The notes: a model not told the origin generated them from the letters alone. Shown: positions 8,661 through 18,648, counted from the first letter of the stretch. The stretch is 30,000 bases of DNA from Cryptomeria japonica (GCF_030272615.1 NW_026729176.1:62501-92500); one strand, 5' to 3'. A program made the numbers and translations.

Positions 8661-9854
8661 CCAAGGTGGGTGTTGAGGTGCGTGCCGAGGTGGGTGGGTG
8701 CTAGGGTGCGCTCCATGGTGGGTGCCAGGGTGGGTGCGTGCTAGGGTGGATTCCAAAGAGGGTCATAGGGTGGGTGCCAAGGTGGGTTGGTGATATAGTG
8801 GGTTCAAAGGTGGGTACTAGGGTGGGTTCCAAGGTGGGTCACAAGTTGGGTGCCAGGATGCGTGGGTGTTAGGTTGGGTGCCAAGGTGGGCTCCTGCGTG
8901 GGTGGGTGCTAGGGTGGGTTTCAAGGTGGACGCGAGGGCGGGTGCCAAGGTGGGTAACAAGTTGGGTGTTAGGATGGGTGAGTGCTAGAGTGGGTGCCAA
9001 GGTGGGTGGGTGCTAAGGTGGATGCCAAGGTGGTTCACAGGGTGGGTGGGTTCTAGGGTGAGTTCCAAGGTGGGTCACAGGTTCAGTGCTAGGGTGGGTG
9101 TCAAGGCGGGTGTCGAGGTGCCTGGGTGCTAGGGTGTGGATGCCAATGTGGGTCATAGGGTGGGTACTAGGGTGGGCTGCAATGTGGGTGCCAAGGTGGG
9201 TAACATGCTCGGTGGGTTCTAAATTGGGTGCCAGGGTGGGTGTGCACCCACCTTGCCCGAGGTGGGTGCCAAGGTGCCAGTGTGGGTGGGTGCTAAGGTG
9301 GATGCCAAGGTGGGTGAGAAGGTGGGTGATAGGTTGAGTGGTAGGATGGGTGGGTGCCAAGATGGGTCACAGGGTGGGTGCAAGGGTGGGTAGGTGCTAG
9401 GGTTGGTGTCAGGGTGGGTGGGTGCTAGGTTGGGTTCCAAGGTGGGTGCGAGGGTGAGTGTCAAGGTGGGTCACAGGTTAGGTGCTAGGATGGGTGAGTG
9501 CTAGGGTGCAAAGGTGCCAGGGTGGGTGCTAGGATGGGTCGATGCTAGGGTGAGTGGCAAGGTGGGTCCACAAGTGTCAAGGTGGGTGCCGAGGTGGGTG
9601 CCAAGTCGGCGACTGCTATGGTGGATGCCAAGGTGGGTCACGGGGTGGGTGCCAAGTTGCTAGGTTGGGTTCCAAGGTGGGTGCCAACGTGGGTGCTAGG
9701 GTGCGTGGGTTAAAGGGTGTGTCACAACGTGGGTGCCAGGATGGGTGCGCACCCACACTGGCCAAGACGGGTGCGGGTGCAAGGTTGGGTTCCAAGCCCG
9801 GTCACAGGCTGGGTGCTAGGATGGGTGGGTGCCAAGGTGGGCACCAGGGTGGGT
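8660..9854. repeat. G-rich degenerate GGTGGGTGCC field (unique flank of the array)
   Basis: Short degenerate units of about 10-15 bp (GGTGGGTGCCAAGG, GGTGGGTCACAGG, GGTGGGTGCTAGGG) fill the stretch. The + strand is strongly G-rich and the minus strand C-rich. A clear G-quadruplex motif is at 9372-9390 with loops of 1, 5 and 1. Short palindromes occur, such as TGGGTGCGCACCCA (9742-9755). It is similar in kind to 9855-10372 but is not part of the 7.9-kb periodicity. Open frames on either strand are low-complexity. Confidence 0.9.
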
Positions 9855-9867
9855 GCACCCACCCTGG
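9844..9867. other. 24-bp perfect palindrome at the array boundary
   Basis: Positions 9844-9867 read the same on both strands (half-site CCAGGGTGGGTG). Its centre, between 9855 and 9856, coincides with the point where similarity to the later 7.9-kb units begins. At the later junctions (17778 and 25625) only the right half of the palindrome is present. Confidence 0.9.
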
Positions 9868-10372
9868 CCAAGGTGGGTCACGGGGTGGGTCCTAGGGTGG
9901 GTAACGGGGTGGGTACTAAGGTGCGTGCCAAGGTGGGTCATAGGGTGGGTGCCAAGGTGGGCACCAGGGTGGGTGTGCACCAACCCTAGCCAGGGTAGGT
10001 CACGGGGTGGTTGTCGGGGTGGGCGTCAAGGAGCCAAGGTGGGTGGCAAGTAGCCAAGTTGCGTGCCAAGGTGGGTGTCGGGGTGGGTGCCAAGGATCCA
10101 AGGTGGGTGCCAAGGAACCAAGGTGGGTGTCTGGGTGGGTGCCGAGGTGGGAGCCAGGGTGGGTCCCAAGGTGAGTGCAAAGGTGGGTGCCAGGGTCAAG
10201 GTGAGTGCCAATGTGGGTTCCAAGGTGCCAGGGTCAGGGTGAGTGCCAATGTGGGTTCAAAGGTGCTAAGTTGGGTGCGAGGTTGGGTGCGAGGGTGGGT
10301 GGGTGCCAAGGTGTGCTAGGTGGAAGCCCGGGTGGGTCGGCATCCCATGGGTGTCGAGTTGGGTGCCTGATG
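9855..10372. repeat. G-rich GGTGGGTGCC field, unit A
   Basis: Short degenerate G-rich units (GGTGGGTGCCAAGG and variants) at the start of the higher-order repeat, repeated at 17778-18295 and 25625-26142 with hardly any change. No gene. Runs of GGG with short spacers suggest quadruplex or R-loop potential. Confidence 0.9.
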
Positions 10373-10725
10373 GGTGCTTCTTGTCAAGTTTTAGTCGTCG
10401 GGACTCATTTCGAGCCTTAGAGGTCGTTTCTTGTCCGGTTGCCCTGTCTTCGACCTGGGAACCCAATTTTGGTCCTCGGGTCCCATTTTTTTTTGTCTCG
10501 CATCCCACTTTTGGCCTGTGGCCTTTTCGGGGTCGATTCTCGTTTTGGGCATCAGAGCATGTTTCTTCTCCTAAAACCCAATATTTGTTTATTAAGTCTC
10601 GGAACACATTTTTGTTCTCGTGGACCCATCATGGGTCTTGGAACGCATTTGTGGTCCTTGGGTCCCATTTTGCATCCCGAAACTTGTGTTTTGGTGCTTG
10701 ATCCCTATTTTGGGTGCCCACCTTG
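10373..10725. repeat. T-rich degenerate repeats upstream of 5S, unit A
   Basis: About 350 bp of degenerate 20-40 bp units of the pattern TTGG(A/G)ACNCATTTTTGGTCCT, for example CTCGGGTCCCATTTT and CTTGGGTCCCATTTTG. They contrast with the GC-rich surroundings and end about 385 bp before the 5S gene. Copies in the other units are at 18296-18648 and 26143-26495. Short open frames across it have no recognisable features. Confidence 0.75.
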
Positions 10726-11081
10726 CACCAAGTGCGCACCCGGGGCAAACCGAGCGCCTTGGTGCACCGGGGCAAGATCGAGCGTGCACCCGAGGCGCCC
10801 CGAACATGCACCAAGGTGCACTCGGCCCACATGTGAGCGCAGGTCGTTGCGCCCGAGGTGGTGTGTGGGCACCGCGTTGCAGACGGGACACTGCACGCAC
10901 ACGACGCCCCCTCCAGGTGCACGCACGTAGGCCGGGCCGGGTGCACACCCGACGCCCTAGCAAGGTGCGCGCACCCGGGCAGGGCTCACACTTGGCGAAC
11001 GGGGCGCACTTCGCGAGGGAGGGTGTGCACCTCGACGGGGGTGGGTGGCCGGGGTGGATTCGCACGTGGGTCGCGGTTTGC
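10726..11081. other. GC-rich 5' flank of the 5S gene, unit A
   Basis: About 355 bp of CpG-rich DNA containing phrases shared with the composite repeats (GCGCACCCGGGGCAAACCGA at about 10735) and GGTGCAC decamers. No gene is seen. Equivalent flanks precede the other two 5S genes. Confidence 0.7.
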
Positions 11082-11109
11082 TAAGTACACACTGCGACAA
11101 GCTCATAAC
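11082..11109 (+). promoter_or_regulatory. 5S upstream promoter elements, unit A
   Basis: TAAGTA begins at -28 (11082), resembling the TATA-like -28 element of plant 5S genes. A GCG lies at about -16 to -14, and the base at -1 (11109) is C, as usual in plants. Identical elements lie at 19005-19032 and 26852-26879. Confidence 0.65.
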
Positions 11110-11228
11110 GGGTGCGATCATACCAGCGTTAGTGCACCGGATCCCATCAGAACTCCGCAGTTAAGCGCGCTTGGGCCGGAGTAGTACTGGGATGGGTGAC
11201 CTCCCGGGAAGTCCCGGTGTTGCACCCT
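11110..11228 (+). rRNA. 5S ribosomal RNA, copy 1
   Basis: The product is the 5S RNA of the large ribosomal subunit, made by RNA polymerase III in the nucleus. It begins GGGTGCGATCATACCAGCG and ends GTGTTGCACCC, about 118-119 bases, the normal plant length. Helix I closes (GGGTGCGA with TTGCACCC). The internal control region is intact: box A AGTTAAGCGCGCTT at 11159-11172, intermediate element near 11176-11181, box C GGGATGGGTGACCTCCCG at 11189-11206. A T6 run follows immediately. It lies on the strand opposite to the predicted Pol I promoters. With promoter, all internal boxes and terminator intact it looks functional. The 3' end may differ by a base or two. Confidence 0.97.
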
Positions 11229-11233
11229 TTTTT
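11228..11233 (+). terminator. Pol III terminator of 5S copy 1
   Basis: Six consecutive Ts directly after GCACCC, the usual Pol III stop. A second T run (TTTTT) follows at 11236-11240. Confidence 0.9.
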
Positions 11234-11652
11234 AGTTTTTCGCCGGGCGTCGCAATGCTATTTGAATAAACCTTTTGCCCGTTTGCGTTCTCGTCGGGGC
11301 CGGGCCGGGCCGGGGTGCGCTGCCCGCACTACCGCGCGCGCGGGGGCGACACCGAGCGCGCACCCGAGGCGCCCCGAGCACACAGGCCACGGTGCAACCC
11401 GGGCGTTGTGCGCGCACCCCGGTGCGCCCGAGGTGCTGCGCGCGCACCCAGGTGAAATCGGTGTGCACCTCGGCCAGTGCGCGCTCGGTCGAGTCGCGCA
11501 CGTTGGCCAAGGTGCACGGTGATGTTTCTTACTCTAAGGTTCCGCACCAGACGCCCGGGACAGGTGAGCGAAGCTGGGCGGGGCCGGGTGCGCGGCCGGG
11601 GCAGGTGCACGCAGCTGGAGAGAGCTTTGGAGCACACTTCGGAGCGCACCAA
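11234..11652. other. CpG-rich 5S downstream spacer, unit A
   Basis: About 420 bp with very high CpG density, including CCGGGCCGGGCCGGGG and CGCGCGCGGGGGCG, and scattered GGTGCNC decamers. No gene or strong repeat period is seen. Collinear copies at 19157-19575 and 27004-27422. Confidence 0.75.
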
Positions 11653-11760
11653 TGATGCGCTCCATTCAAAAGTTTCCTGAAAAGGCAAAAAAAGTTGAGA
11701 TTATAGAATTTCCCACTTGAGAGATTGTAAAAAAAAAAAATTTAAAATGAAGGAAACGCG

Positions 11761-13430
11761 GGTGCCAAGGTGTGCGCAGCCCAGCCAAGGTGTGCGCACC
11801 AAGGCGCCCACCCTGGCGAAGGTGCACGCAAGGTGCGCACCCGAGGCAAACCGGACAATTAACCCAACTTTCGACTTCGCGCGCACCTTGGAGCGCACTT
11901 CGGAGCGCTCCTTGGTGCGCACCAATCTTGGGCACCTCGGAGTGCACCATGGCGCCCACCAAGGTGCGCACCCGGGGCAAACCGAGCTCCGACTTCGTGC
12001 GCACCTTGGAGCGCACGAAAGGTGCGCACCATGGCGCCCACCAAGGTGCGCAGCCCAGCCAAGGCGTGCGCATCAAGGTGCGCACCCTGGCGAAGGTGCG
12101 CACCCGGGGCAAACCGAGCTCCGACTTCGTGCGCACCTTGGAGCGCACAAAAGGTGCGCAACCCAGCCAAGGTGTGCGCACCCCGGTCAAACCGAGCTCC
12201 GAATCGTGCGCACCAGAGGTGCACGCCATCGTGCGCACCTTGGAGCACACTTCGGAGCCCTCCTTGGTGCGCGCCGATGTTGCGCACCTCGGAGCGCACC
12301 CGGGGAAAACAATGCAATTAACCCGACTTTCGACTTCGTGGGCACCTCGGAGCGCTCTCGGGTTCGCACCTCGGAGCACACCGAGGTGCGCACCTTTGAT
12401 GCGCTGCCTTCACCAATTTCCAGAAAAGGCAAGAAAACATTGAGAAGGTGTGCGCACCGAGGTGCCCACCCTGGCGAAGGTGCACGCGAGGTGCGCACCC
12501 GGGGCAAACCGGGCTCCGACTTCGTGCACGCCGCACCTTGGAGCACACTTCGGAGCGCTCCTTGGTGCGCACCAGGGCGCGCAACCCAGCCGAGGTGCCC
12601 ACCCCGGCGAAGGTGCACGCGAGGTGCGCACCCGGGGCAAACCGGGCTCCGACTTCGTGCACGCCATGGTGCCCACCGCGGCGAAGGTGCACGCGAGGTG
12701 CGCACCCGGGGCAAACCGGGCTCCGACTTCGTGCACGCCGCACCTTGGAGCACACTTCGGAGCGCTCCTTGGTGCGCACCATGGTGCCCACCAGGGCGCG
12801 CAACCCCGCCGAAGGTGCACGCGAGGTGCGCACCCGGGGCAAACCGGGCTCCGACTTCGTGCACGCCGCACCTTGGAGCACACTTCGGAGCGCTCCTTGG
12901 TGCGCACCATGGTGCCCACCAGGGCGCGCAACCCCGCCGAAGGTGCACGCGAGGTGCGCACCCGGGGCAAACCGGGCTCCGACTTCGTGCACGCCATGGT
13001 GCGCACCGCGGCGAAGGTGCGCACCCGGGGCAAACCGGGCTCCGACTTCGTGCACGCCGCACCTTGGAGCACACTTCGGAGCGCTCCTTGGTGCGCACCA
13101 GGGCGCGCAACCCAGCCGAGGTGCCCACCCCGGCGAAGGTGCACGCGAGGTGCGTACCCGGGGCAAACCGGGCTCCGACTTCGTGCACGCCGCACCTTGG
13201 AGCACACTTCGGAGCGCTCCTTGGTGCGCACCATGGTGCCCACCAGGCCGCGCAACCCAGCCAAGGTGTGCGCACCAAGGTGCACGCGAGGTGCGCACCC
13301 GGGGCAAACCGGGGTCCGACTTCGTGCACGCCGCACCTTGGAGCACACATCGGGGCGCTCCCGGGTTCGCACCGGCGTTGCGCACCGTGGTGGGCACCTC
13401 GGAGCACACCAAGGTGGGCAGCGAGGTGCG
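11761..13430. repeat. Composite GC-rich repeats of GGGGCAAACCGGGCTCCGAC, unit A
   Basis: Built from a conserved core, CCCGGGGCAAACCGGGCTCC, followed by GACTTCGTGC. From 12498 the core occurs at 12498, 12631, 12705, 12833, 12961, 13024 and 13157, i.e. long steps of 128-133 bp and short steps of 63-74 bp. Linkers include CACCTTGGAGCACACTTCGG, GAGCGCTCCTTGGTGCGCACC and CAGGGCGCGCAACCC. The 5' part (11761-12370) has an older-looking version with CAAACCGAGCTCCGACTTCG. Stops are rare in all six frames, giving overlapping frames of several hundred codons on both strands that shift phase with each unit. They are not genes. Confidence 0.92.
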
Positions 13431-15506
13431 CACCTTTGATGCGATGCCTTCACTAATTTCCATAAAAGGCAAAAAAAAAACGAGATTTTAAAATTTCCGT
13501 TTTGAAAGATAGTGAGAAAAAGGGAATGCTGGTGCCATCTTGAGCCCGCCCTGGTGCGCAGCCCAGCCAAGGTGTGCGCACCAAGGTGCCCACCCTGGCG
13601 AAGGTGCGCGCCCGGGCAATTAACCCAACTTCCAACTTCGCGCGCGCCAGGGTGGGAGCGCACCCAACAACCGGGCCTGGGAAGAGCCAATGCGAGAAAC
13701 CCCACCAAACGCTCTGACAAAAAAAGAGGGGGCGCTCCAGTAACCCCGCTTCGGAGCGCACCCTGGGCAAACCCAGCCAAGGTGCCCACCCCGGCCAAGG
13801 TGCAGGCGAGGTGCGCACCCGGGGCAAACCGGGCTCCGACAACGTGCACGCCGCACCTTGGAGCACACTTCGTAGCGCTCCCGGGTGCGCACCTCAGAGC
13901 ACACCAAGGTGGGCAGCGAGGTGCGCACCTTTGATGCGCTGCCTTCACTAATTTCCAGAAAAGGCAAAAAAAAAAGGAGATTTTAAAATTTCCGTTTTGA
14001 AAGATAGTGAAAAAAACGGAACGCGCGTGCCATCTTGAGCCCGCCCTGGTGCGCAGCCCAGGTAAGGTGCCCACCCTGGCAAAGGTGCGCACCCGGGCAA
14101 TTAACCCTACTTCCGACTTCGTGCGCGCCAGGGTGGCAACCGGGCCTCGGAAGAGCCAATGCGAGAAACCCCACCAAACGCTCCGACAAAAAAAGAGGCG
14201 GCGCTCCAATAACCCCGCTTCGGAGCGCAGCCGGGGCAAACCCAGCCAAGGTGCCCACCCCGACGAAGGTGCACGCGAGGTGCGCACCCGGGGCAAACCG
14301 GGCTCCGACAACGTGCACGCAGCACCTTGGAGCACACTTCGAAGCACTCCCGGGTGCCCACCGGCGTTGCGCACCGTGGTGGGCAGCGAGGTGCGCACCT
14401 TTGATGCGCTGCCTTCACTAATTTCCAGAAAAAGGCAAAAAAAAATGAGATTTTAAAATTTCCGTTTTGAAAGATAGTGAAAAAAAAGGAACGCGGGTGC
14501 CATCTTGAGCCCGCCCTGGTGCGCAGCCCAGGCAAGGCATGCGCACCAAGGTGCCCACCCGAGGTGCACACCCGGGGCAAACCGGGCTCCGACTTCGTGC
14601 AGGCCGCACCTTGGAGCACACTTCGGAGCGCTCCTTGGTGCGCACCATGGTGCCCACCAGGGCGCGCAACCCAGCCAAGGTCTGCACACCAAGGTGCCCA
14701 CCCCGGCGAAGGTGCACGCGAGGTGCGCACCCGGGGCAAACCGGGCTCCGACTTCGTGCACGCCATGGTGCCCACCGCGGCGAAGGTGCACGCGAGGTGC
14801 GCACCCGGGGCAAACCGGGCTCCGACTTCGTGCACGCCGCACCTTGGAGCACACTTCGGAGCGCTCCTTGGTGCGCACCATGGTGCCCACCAGGGCGCGC
14901 AACCCAGCCAAGGTGTGCGCACCAAGGTGCACGCGAGGTGCGCACCCGGGGCAAACCGGGGTCCGACTTCGTGCACGCCGCACCTTGGAGCACACATCGG
15001 AGCGCTCCCAGGTTCGCACCAGCGTTGCGCACCTTTGATGCGCTGCCTTCACTAATTTCCAGAAAAGGCAAAAAAAAACGAGATTTTAAAATTTCCGTTC
15101 TGAAAGATAGTGAAAAAAACGGAACGCGGGTGCCATCTTGAGCCCTTCCTGGTGCGCAGCCCAGGCAAGTTGTGCGCACCAAGGTGCCCACCCTGGCGGA
15201 GGTGCGCGCCCGGGGCAAACCGGGCTCCGACTTCGTGCACTGCATGGTGCCCACCAAGGCGCGCAACCCAGCCAAGGTGCCCACCGCAGCGAAGGTGCAC
15301 GCGAGGTGCACACCCGGGGCAAACCGGGCTCCGACTTCGTGCACGCCGCACCTTGGAGCACACTTCAGAGCGCTCCTTGGTGCGCACCAGGGCGCGCAAC
15401 CCAGCCGAGGTGCCCACCCCGGCGAAGGTGCACGCGAGGTGCGCACCCGGGGCAAACCGGGCTCCGACTTCGTGCACGCCATGGTGCCCACCGCGGCGAA
15501 GGTGCG
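13155..15506. repeat. 2352-bp internal duplication, first copy, unit A
   Basis: Landmarks here recur 2352 bp to the right: GCGATGCCTTCAC at 13441 and 15793, the cores at 13157 and 15509, and the hairpin block at 13732 and 16084. It contains four AT-rich elements and two CCAAT-bearing blocks. The tandem duplication is itself repeated in units B (first copy about 21002-23353) and C, so it predates the 7.9-kb amplification. Confidence 0.88.
13667..13762. other. CCAAT-bearing block with a small hairpin
   Basis: A distinct block of about 95 bp: AAGAGCCAATGCGAGAAACC, CCACCAAACGCTC, GACAAAAAAAGAGG, then the inverted repeat GCGCTCC (13732-13738) / GGAGCGC (13753-13759). It recurs with its hairpin at 14201-14228, 16084-16111 and 16552-16579 in unit A; 21579, 22048, 23931 and 24399 in unit B; 29502 and 29952 in unit C. 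At 22047 the left arm is GGGGCTCC, which breaks one pair. Function unknown. Confidence 0.75.
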
Positions 15507-17600
15507 CACCCGGGGCAAACCGGGCTCCGACTTCGTGCACGCCGCACCTTGGAGCACACTTCGGAGCGCTCCTTGGTGCGCACCATGGTGCCCACCAGGC
15601 CGCGCAACCCAGCCAAGGTGTGCGCACCAAGGTGCACGCGAGGTGCGCACCCGGGGCAAACCGGGGTCCGACTTCGTGCACGCCGCACCTTGGAGCACAC
15701 ATCGGGGCGCTCCCGGGTTCGCACCGGCGTTGCGCACCGTGGTGGGCACCTCGGAGCACACCAAGGTGGGCAGCGAGGTGCGCACCTTTGATGCGATGCC
15801 TTCACTAATTTCCATAAAAGGCAAAAAAAAAACGAGATTTTAAAATTTCCGTTTTGAAAGATAGTGAGAAAAAGGGAATGCTGGTGCCATCTTGAGCCCG
15901 CCCTGGTGCGCAGCCCAGCCAAGGTTTGCGCACCAAGGTGCCCACCCTGGCGAAGGTGCGCGCCCGGGCAATTAACCCAACTTCCAACTTCGCGCGCGCC
16001 AGGGTGGGAGCGCACCCAACAACCGGGCCTGGGAAGAGCCAATGCGAGAAACCCCACCAAACTCTCTGACAAAAAAAGAGGGGGCGCTCCAGTAACCCCG
16101 CTTCGGAGCGCACCCTGGGCAAACCCAGCCAAGGTGCCCACCCCGGCCAAGGTGCAGGCGAGGTGCGCACCCGGGGCAAACCGGGCTCCGACAACGTGCA
16201 CGCCGCACCTTGGAGCACACTTCGTAGCGCTCCCGGGTGCGCACCTCAGAGCACACCAAGGTGGGCAGCGAGGTGCGCACCTTTGATGCGCTGCCTTCAC
16301 TAATTTCCAGAAAAGGCAAAAAAAAAAGGAGATTTTAAAATTTCCGTTTTGAAAGATAGTGAAAAAAACGGAACGCGCGTGCCATCTTGAGCCCGCCCTG
16401 GTGCGCAGCCCAGGTAAGGTGCCACCCTGGCAAAGGTGCGCACCCGGGCAATTAACCCTACTTCCGACTTCGTGCGCGCCAGGGTGGCAACCGGGCCTCG
16501 GAAGAGCCAATGCGAGAAACCCCACCAAACGCTCCGACAAAAAAAGAGGCGGCGCTCCAATAACCCCGCTTCGGAGCGCAGCCGGGGCAAACCAAGCCAA
16601 GGTGCCCACCCCGACGAAGGTGCACGCGAGGTGCGCACCCGGGGCAAACCGGGCTCCGACAACGTGCACGCAACACCTTGGAGCACACTTCGAAGCACTC
16701 CCGGGTGCCCATCGGCGTTGCGCACCGTGGTGGGCAGCGAGGTGCGCACCTTTGATGCGCTGCCTTCACTAATTTCCAGAAAAAGGCAAAAAAAAATGAG
16801 ATTTTAAAATTTCCGTTTTGAAAGATAGTGAAAAAAAAGGAACGCGGGTGCCATCTTGAGCCCGCCCTGGTGCGCAGCCCAGGCAAGGCATGCGCACCAA
16901 GGTGCCCACCCGAGGTGCACACCCGGGGCAAACCGGGCTCCGACTTCGTGCAGGCCGCACCTTGGAGCACACTTCGGAGCGCTCCTTGGTGCGCACCATG
17001 GTGCCCACCAGGGCGCACCCGGGGCAAACCGGGCTCCGACTTTGTGCACGCCGCACCTTGGAGCACACATCGGAGCGCTCCCAGGTTCGCACCAGCGTTG
17101 CGCACCTTTGATGCGCTGCCTTCACTAATTTCCAGAAAAGGCAAAAAAAAACGATATTTTAAAATTTCCGTTCTGAAAGATAGTGAAAAAAACGGAACGC
17201 GGGTGCCATCTTGAGCCCTTCCTGGTGCGCAGCCCAGGCAAGTTGTGCGCACCAAGGTGCCCACCCTGGCGGAGGTGCGCGCCCGGGGCAAACCGGGCTC
17301 CGACTTCGTGCACTGCATGGTGCCCACCAAGGCGCGCAACCCAGCCAAGGTGCCCACCGCAGCGAAGGTGCACGCGAGGTGCGCACCCGAGGTGCACACC
17401 CGGGGCAAACCGGGCTCCGACTTCGTGCACGCCGCACCTTGGAGCACACTTCAGAGCGCTCCTTGGTACGCACCAGGGCGCGCAACCCAGCCAAGGTGCT
17501 CACCCCGGCGAAGGTGCACGCGAGGTGCGCACCCGGGGCAAACCGGGCTCGGACTTCGTGCACGCCGCACCTTGGAGCACACATCGGAGCGCTCCCGGGT
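15507..17600. repeat. 2352-bp internal duplication, second copy (internally deleted), unit A
   Basis: Collinear with 13155-15506, but with a 1-bp loss near 16422 and a deletion of about 278 bp around 17015 (GCGCACCCGGGG replaces the longer stretch found at about 14660-14940), then a 13-bp gain near 17385. Boundaries are approximate because the edges lie in repetitive DNA. The counterpart in unit B is about 23354-25447. Confidence 0.82.
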
Positions 17601-17777
17601 TCGCACCAGCATTGCGCACCTTTGATGCGCTGCCTTCACTAATTTCCAGAAAAGGCAAAAAAAAGAAAAAAATGAGATTTTAAAATTTCCGTTTTGAAAG
17701 ATAGTGAAAAAAACGGAACGCGGGTGCCATCTTGAGCCCGCCCTGGTGTGCAGCCCAGGCAAGTTGTGCGCACCAAG

Positions 17778-18295
17778 GCACCCACCCTGGCCAAGGTGGG
17801 TCACGGGGTGGGTCCTAGGGTGGGTAACGGGGTGGGTACTAAGGTGCGTGCCAAGGTGGGTCATAGGGTGGGTGCCAAGGTGGGCACCAGGGTGGGTGTG
17901 CACCAACCCTAGCCAGGGTAGGTCACGGGGTGGTTGTCGGGGTGGGCGTCAAGGAGCCAAGATGGGTGGCAAGTAGCCAAGTTGCGTGCCAAGGTGGGTG
18001 TCGGGGTGGGTGCCAAGGATCCAAGGTGGGTGCCAAGGAACCAAGGTGGGTGTCTGGGTGGGTGCCGAGGTGGGAGCCAGGGTGGGTCCCAAGGTGAGTG
18101 CAAAGGTGGGTGCCAGGGTCAAGGTGAGTGCCAATGTGGGTTCCAAGGTGCCAGGGTCAGGGTGAGTGCCAATGTGGGTTCAAAGGTGCTAAGTTGGGTG
18201 CGAGGTTGGGTGCGAGGGTGGGTGGGTGCCAAGGTGTGCTAGGTGGAAGCCCGGGTGGGTCGGCATCCCATGGGTGTCGAGTTGGGTGCCTGATG
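17778..18295. repeat. G-rich GGTGGGTGCC field, unit B
   Basis: Copy of 9855-10372 with a G-to-A change visible at about 17962 (CCAAGATGGGTGG). It follows directly on GC-rich repeat DNA at the unit junction. Confidence 0.9.
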
Positions 18296-18648
18296 GGTGC
18301 TTCTTGTCAAGTTTTAGTCGCCGGGACTCATTTCGAGCCTTAGAGGTCGTTTCTTGTCCGGTTGCCCTGTCTTCGACCTGGGAACCCAATTTTGGTCCTC
18401 GGGTCCCATTTTTTTTTGTCTCGCATCCCACTTTTGGCCTGTGGCCTTTTCGGGGTCGATTCTCGTTTTGGGCATCAGAGCATGTTTCTTCTCCTAAAAC
18501 CCAATATTTGTTTATTAAGTCTCGGAACACATTTTTGTTCTCGTGGACCCATCATGGGTCTTGGAACGCATTTGTGGTCCTTGGGTCCCATTTTGCATCC
18601 CGAAACTTGTGTTTTGGTGCTTGATCCCTATTTTGGGTGCCCACCTTG
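18296..18648. repeat. T-rich degenerate repeats upstream of 5S, unit B
   Basis: Copy of 10373-10725, with C in GTCGCCGGG where units A and C have GTCGTCGGG. Confidence 0.75.

Larger units (their letters stand above)
11653..17735. repeat. AT-rich elements interspersed in unit A (11 copies)
   Basis: A roughly 100-bp AT-rich element recurs. It starts CACCTTTGATGCG(C/A)TGCC, continues TTCACTAATTTCCA and AAAAGGCAAAAAAAA, then GAGATTTTAAAATTTCCG with the palindrome ATTTTAAAAT, then GAAAGATAGTGA, and ends in GGTGCCATCTTGAGCCC. Starts: 11653 (diverged), 12391 (truncated to about 57 bp), 13431, 13926, 14396, 15029, 15783, 16278, 16747, 17102 and 17616. Intervals are about 355-755 bp, filled by GC-rich repeats. 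The alternation of very GC-rich DNA with A-tracts is regular. Function unknown; nothing indicates a gene. Confidence 0.9.
9855..17777. repeat. 7923-bp higher-order repeat, unit A
   Basis: The anchor GCACCCACCCTGGCCAAGG at 9855 recurs at 17778 and 25625, and 5S genes, AT-rich elements and all other landmarks keep the same offsets. Unit A is 7923 bp with one 5S gene at 11110. Order: G-rich field, T-rich degenerate repeats, 5S, CpG-rich spacer, composite GC-rich repeats, a 2352-bp internal tandem duplication. By eye the units differ by only a few substitutions (for example T at 10397 versus C in unit B), implying recent amplification or strong homogenisation. Confidence 0.97.

Noticed and set aside
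8660-10372. Telomere-like repeat from GGGTG units
   Set aside because: No TTTAGGG or other regular telomere period; units are degenerate and of mixed length.
13360-13385. tRNA T-arm-like GGGTTCGCACC
   Set aside because: No paired acceptor, D or anticodon arms around it; it is a repeat word present in every unit.
11666-13472. Open frames of several hundred codons on both strands (also 12410-14398, 19589-21338, 20110-22245, 28180-30000)
   Set aside because: All frames on both strands are open over the same DNA, the products are the same short A/R/G/P/H/C strings in shifting phase, and the units are not multiples of three. No domain, codon bias or single favoured frame is visible.
15010-15032. 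Possible 5S pseudogene fragment (ACCAGCGTTGCGCACC resembles ACCAGCGTTAGTGCACC)
   Set aside because: The resemblance is under 20 bases and does not extend in either direction, and GTTGCGCACC is part of the local repeat vocabulary. Chance is sufficient.
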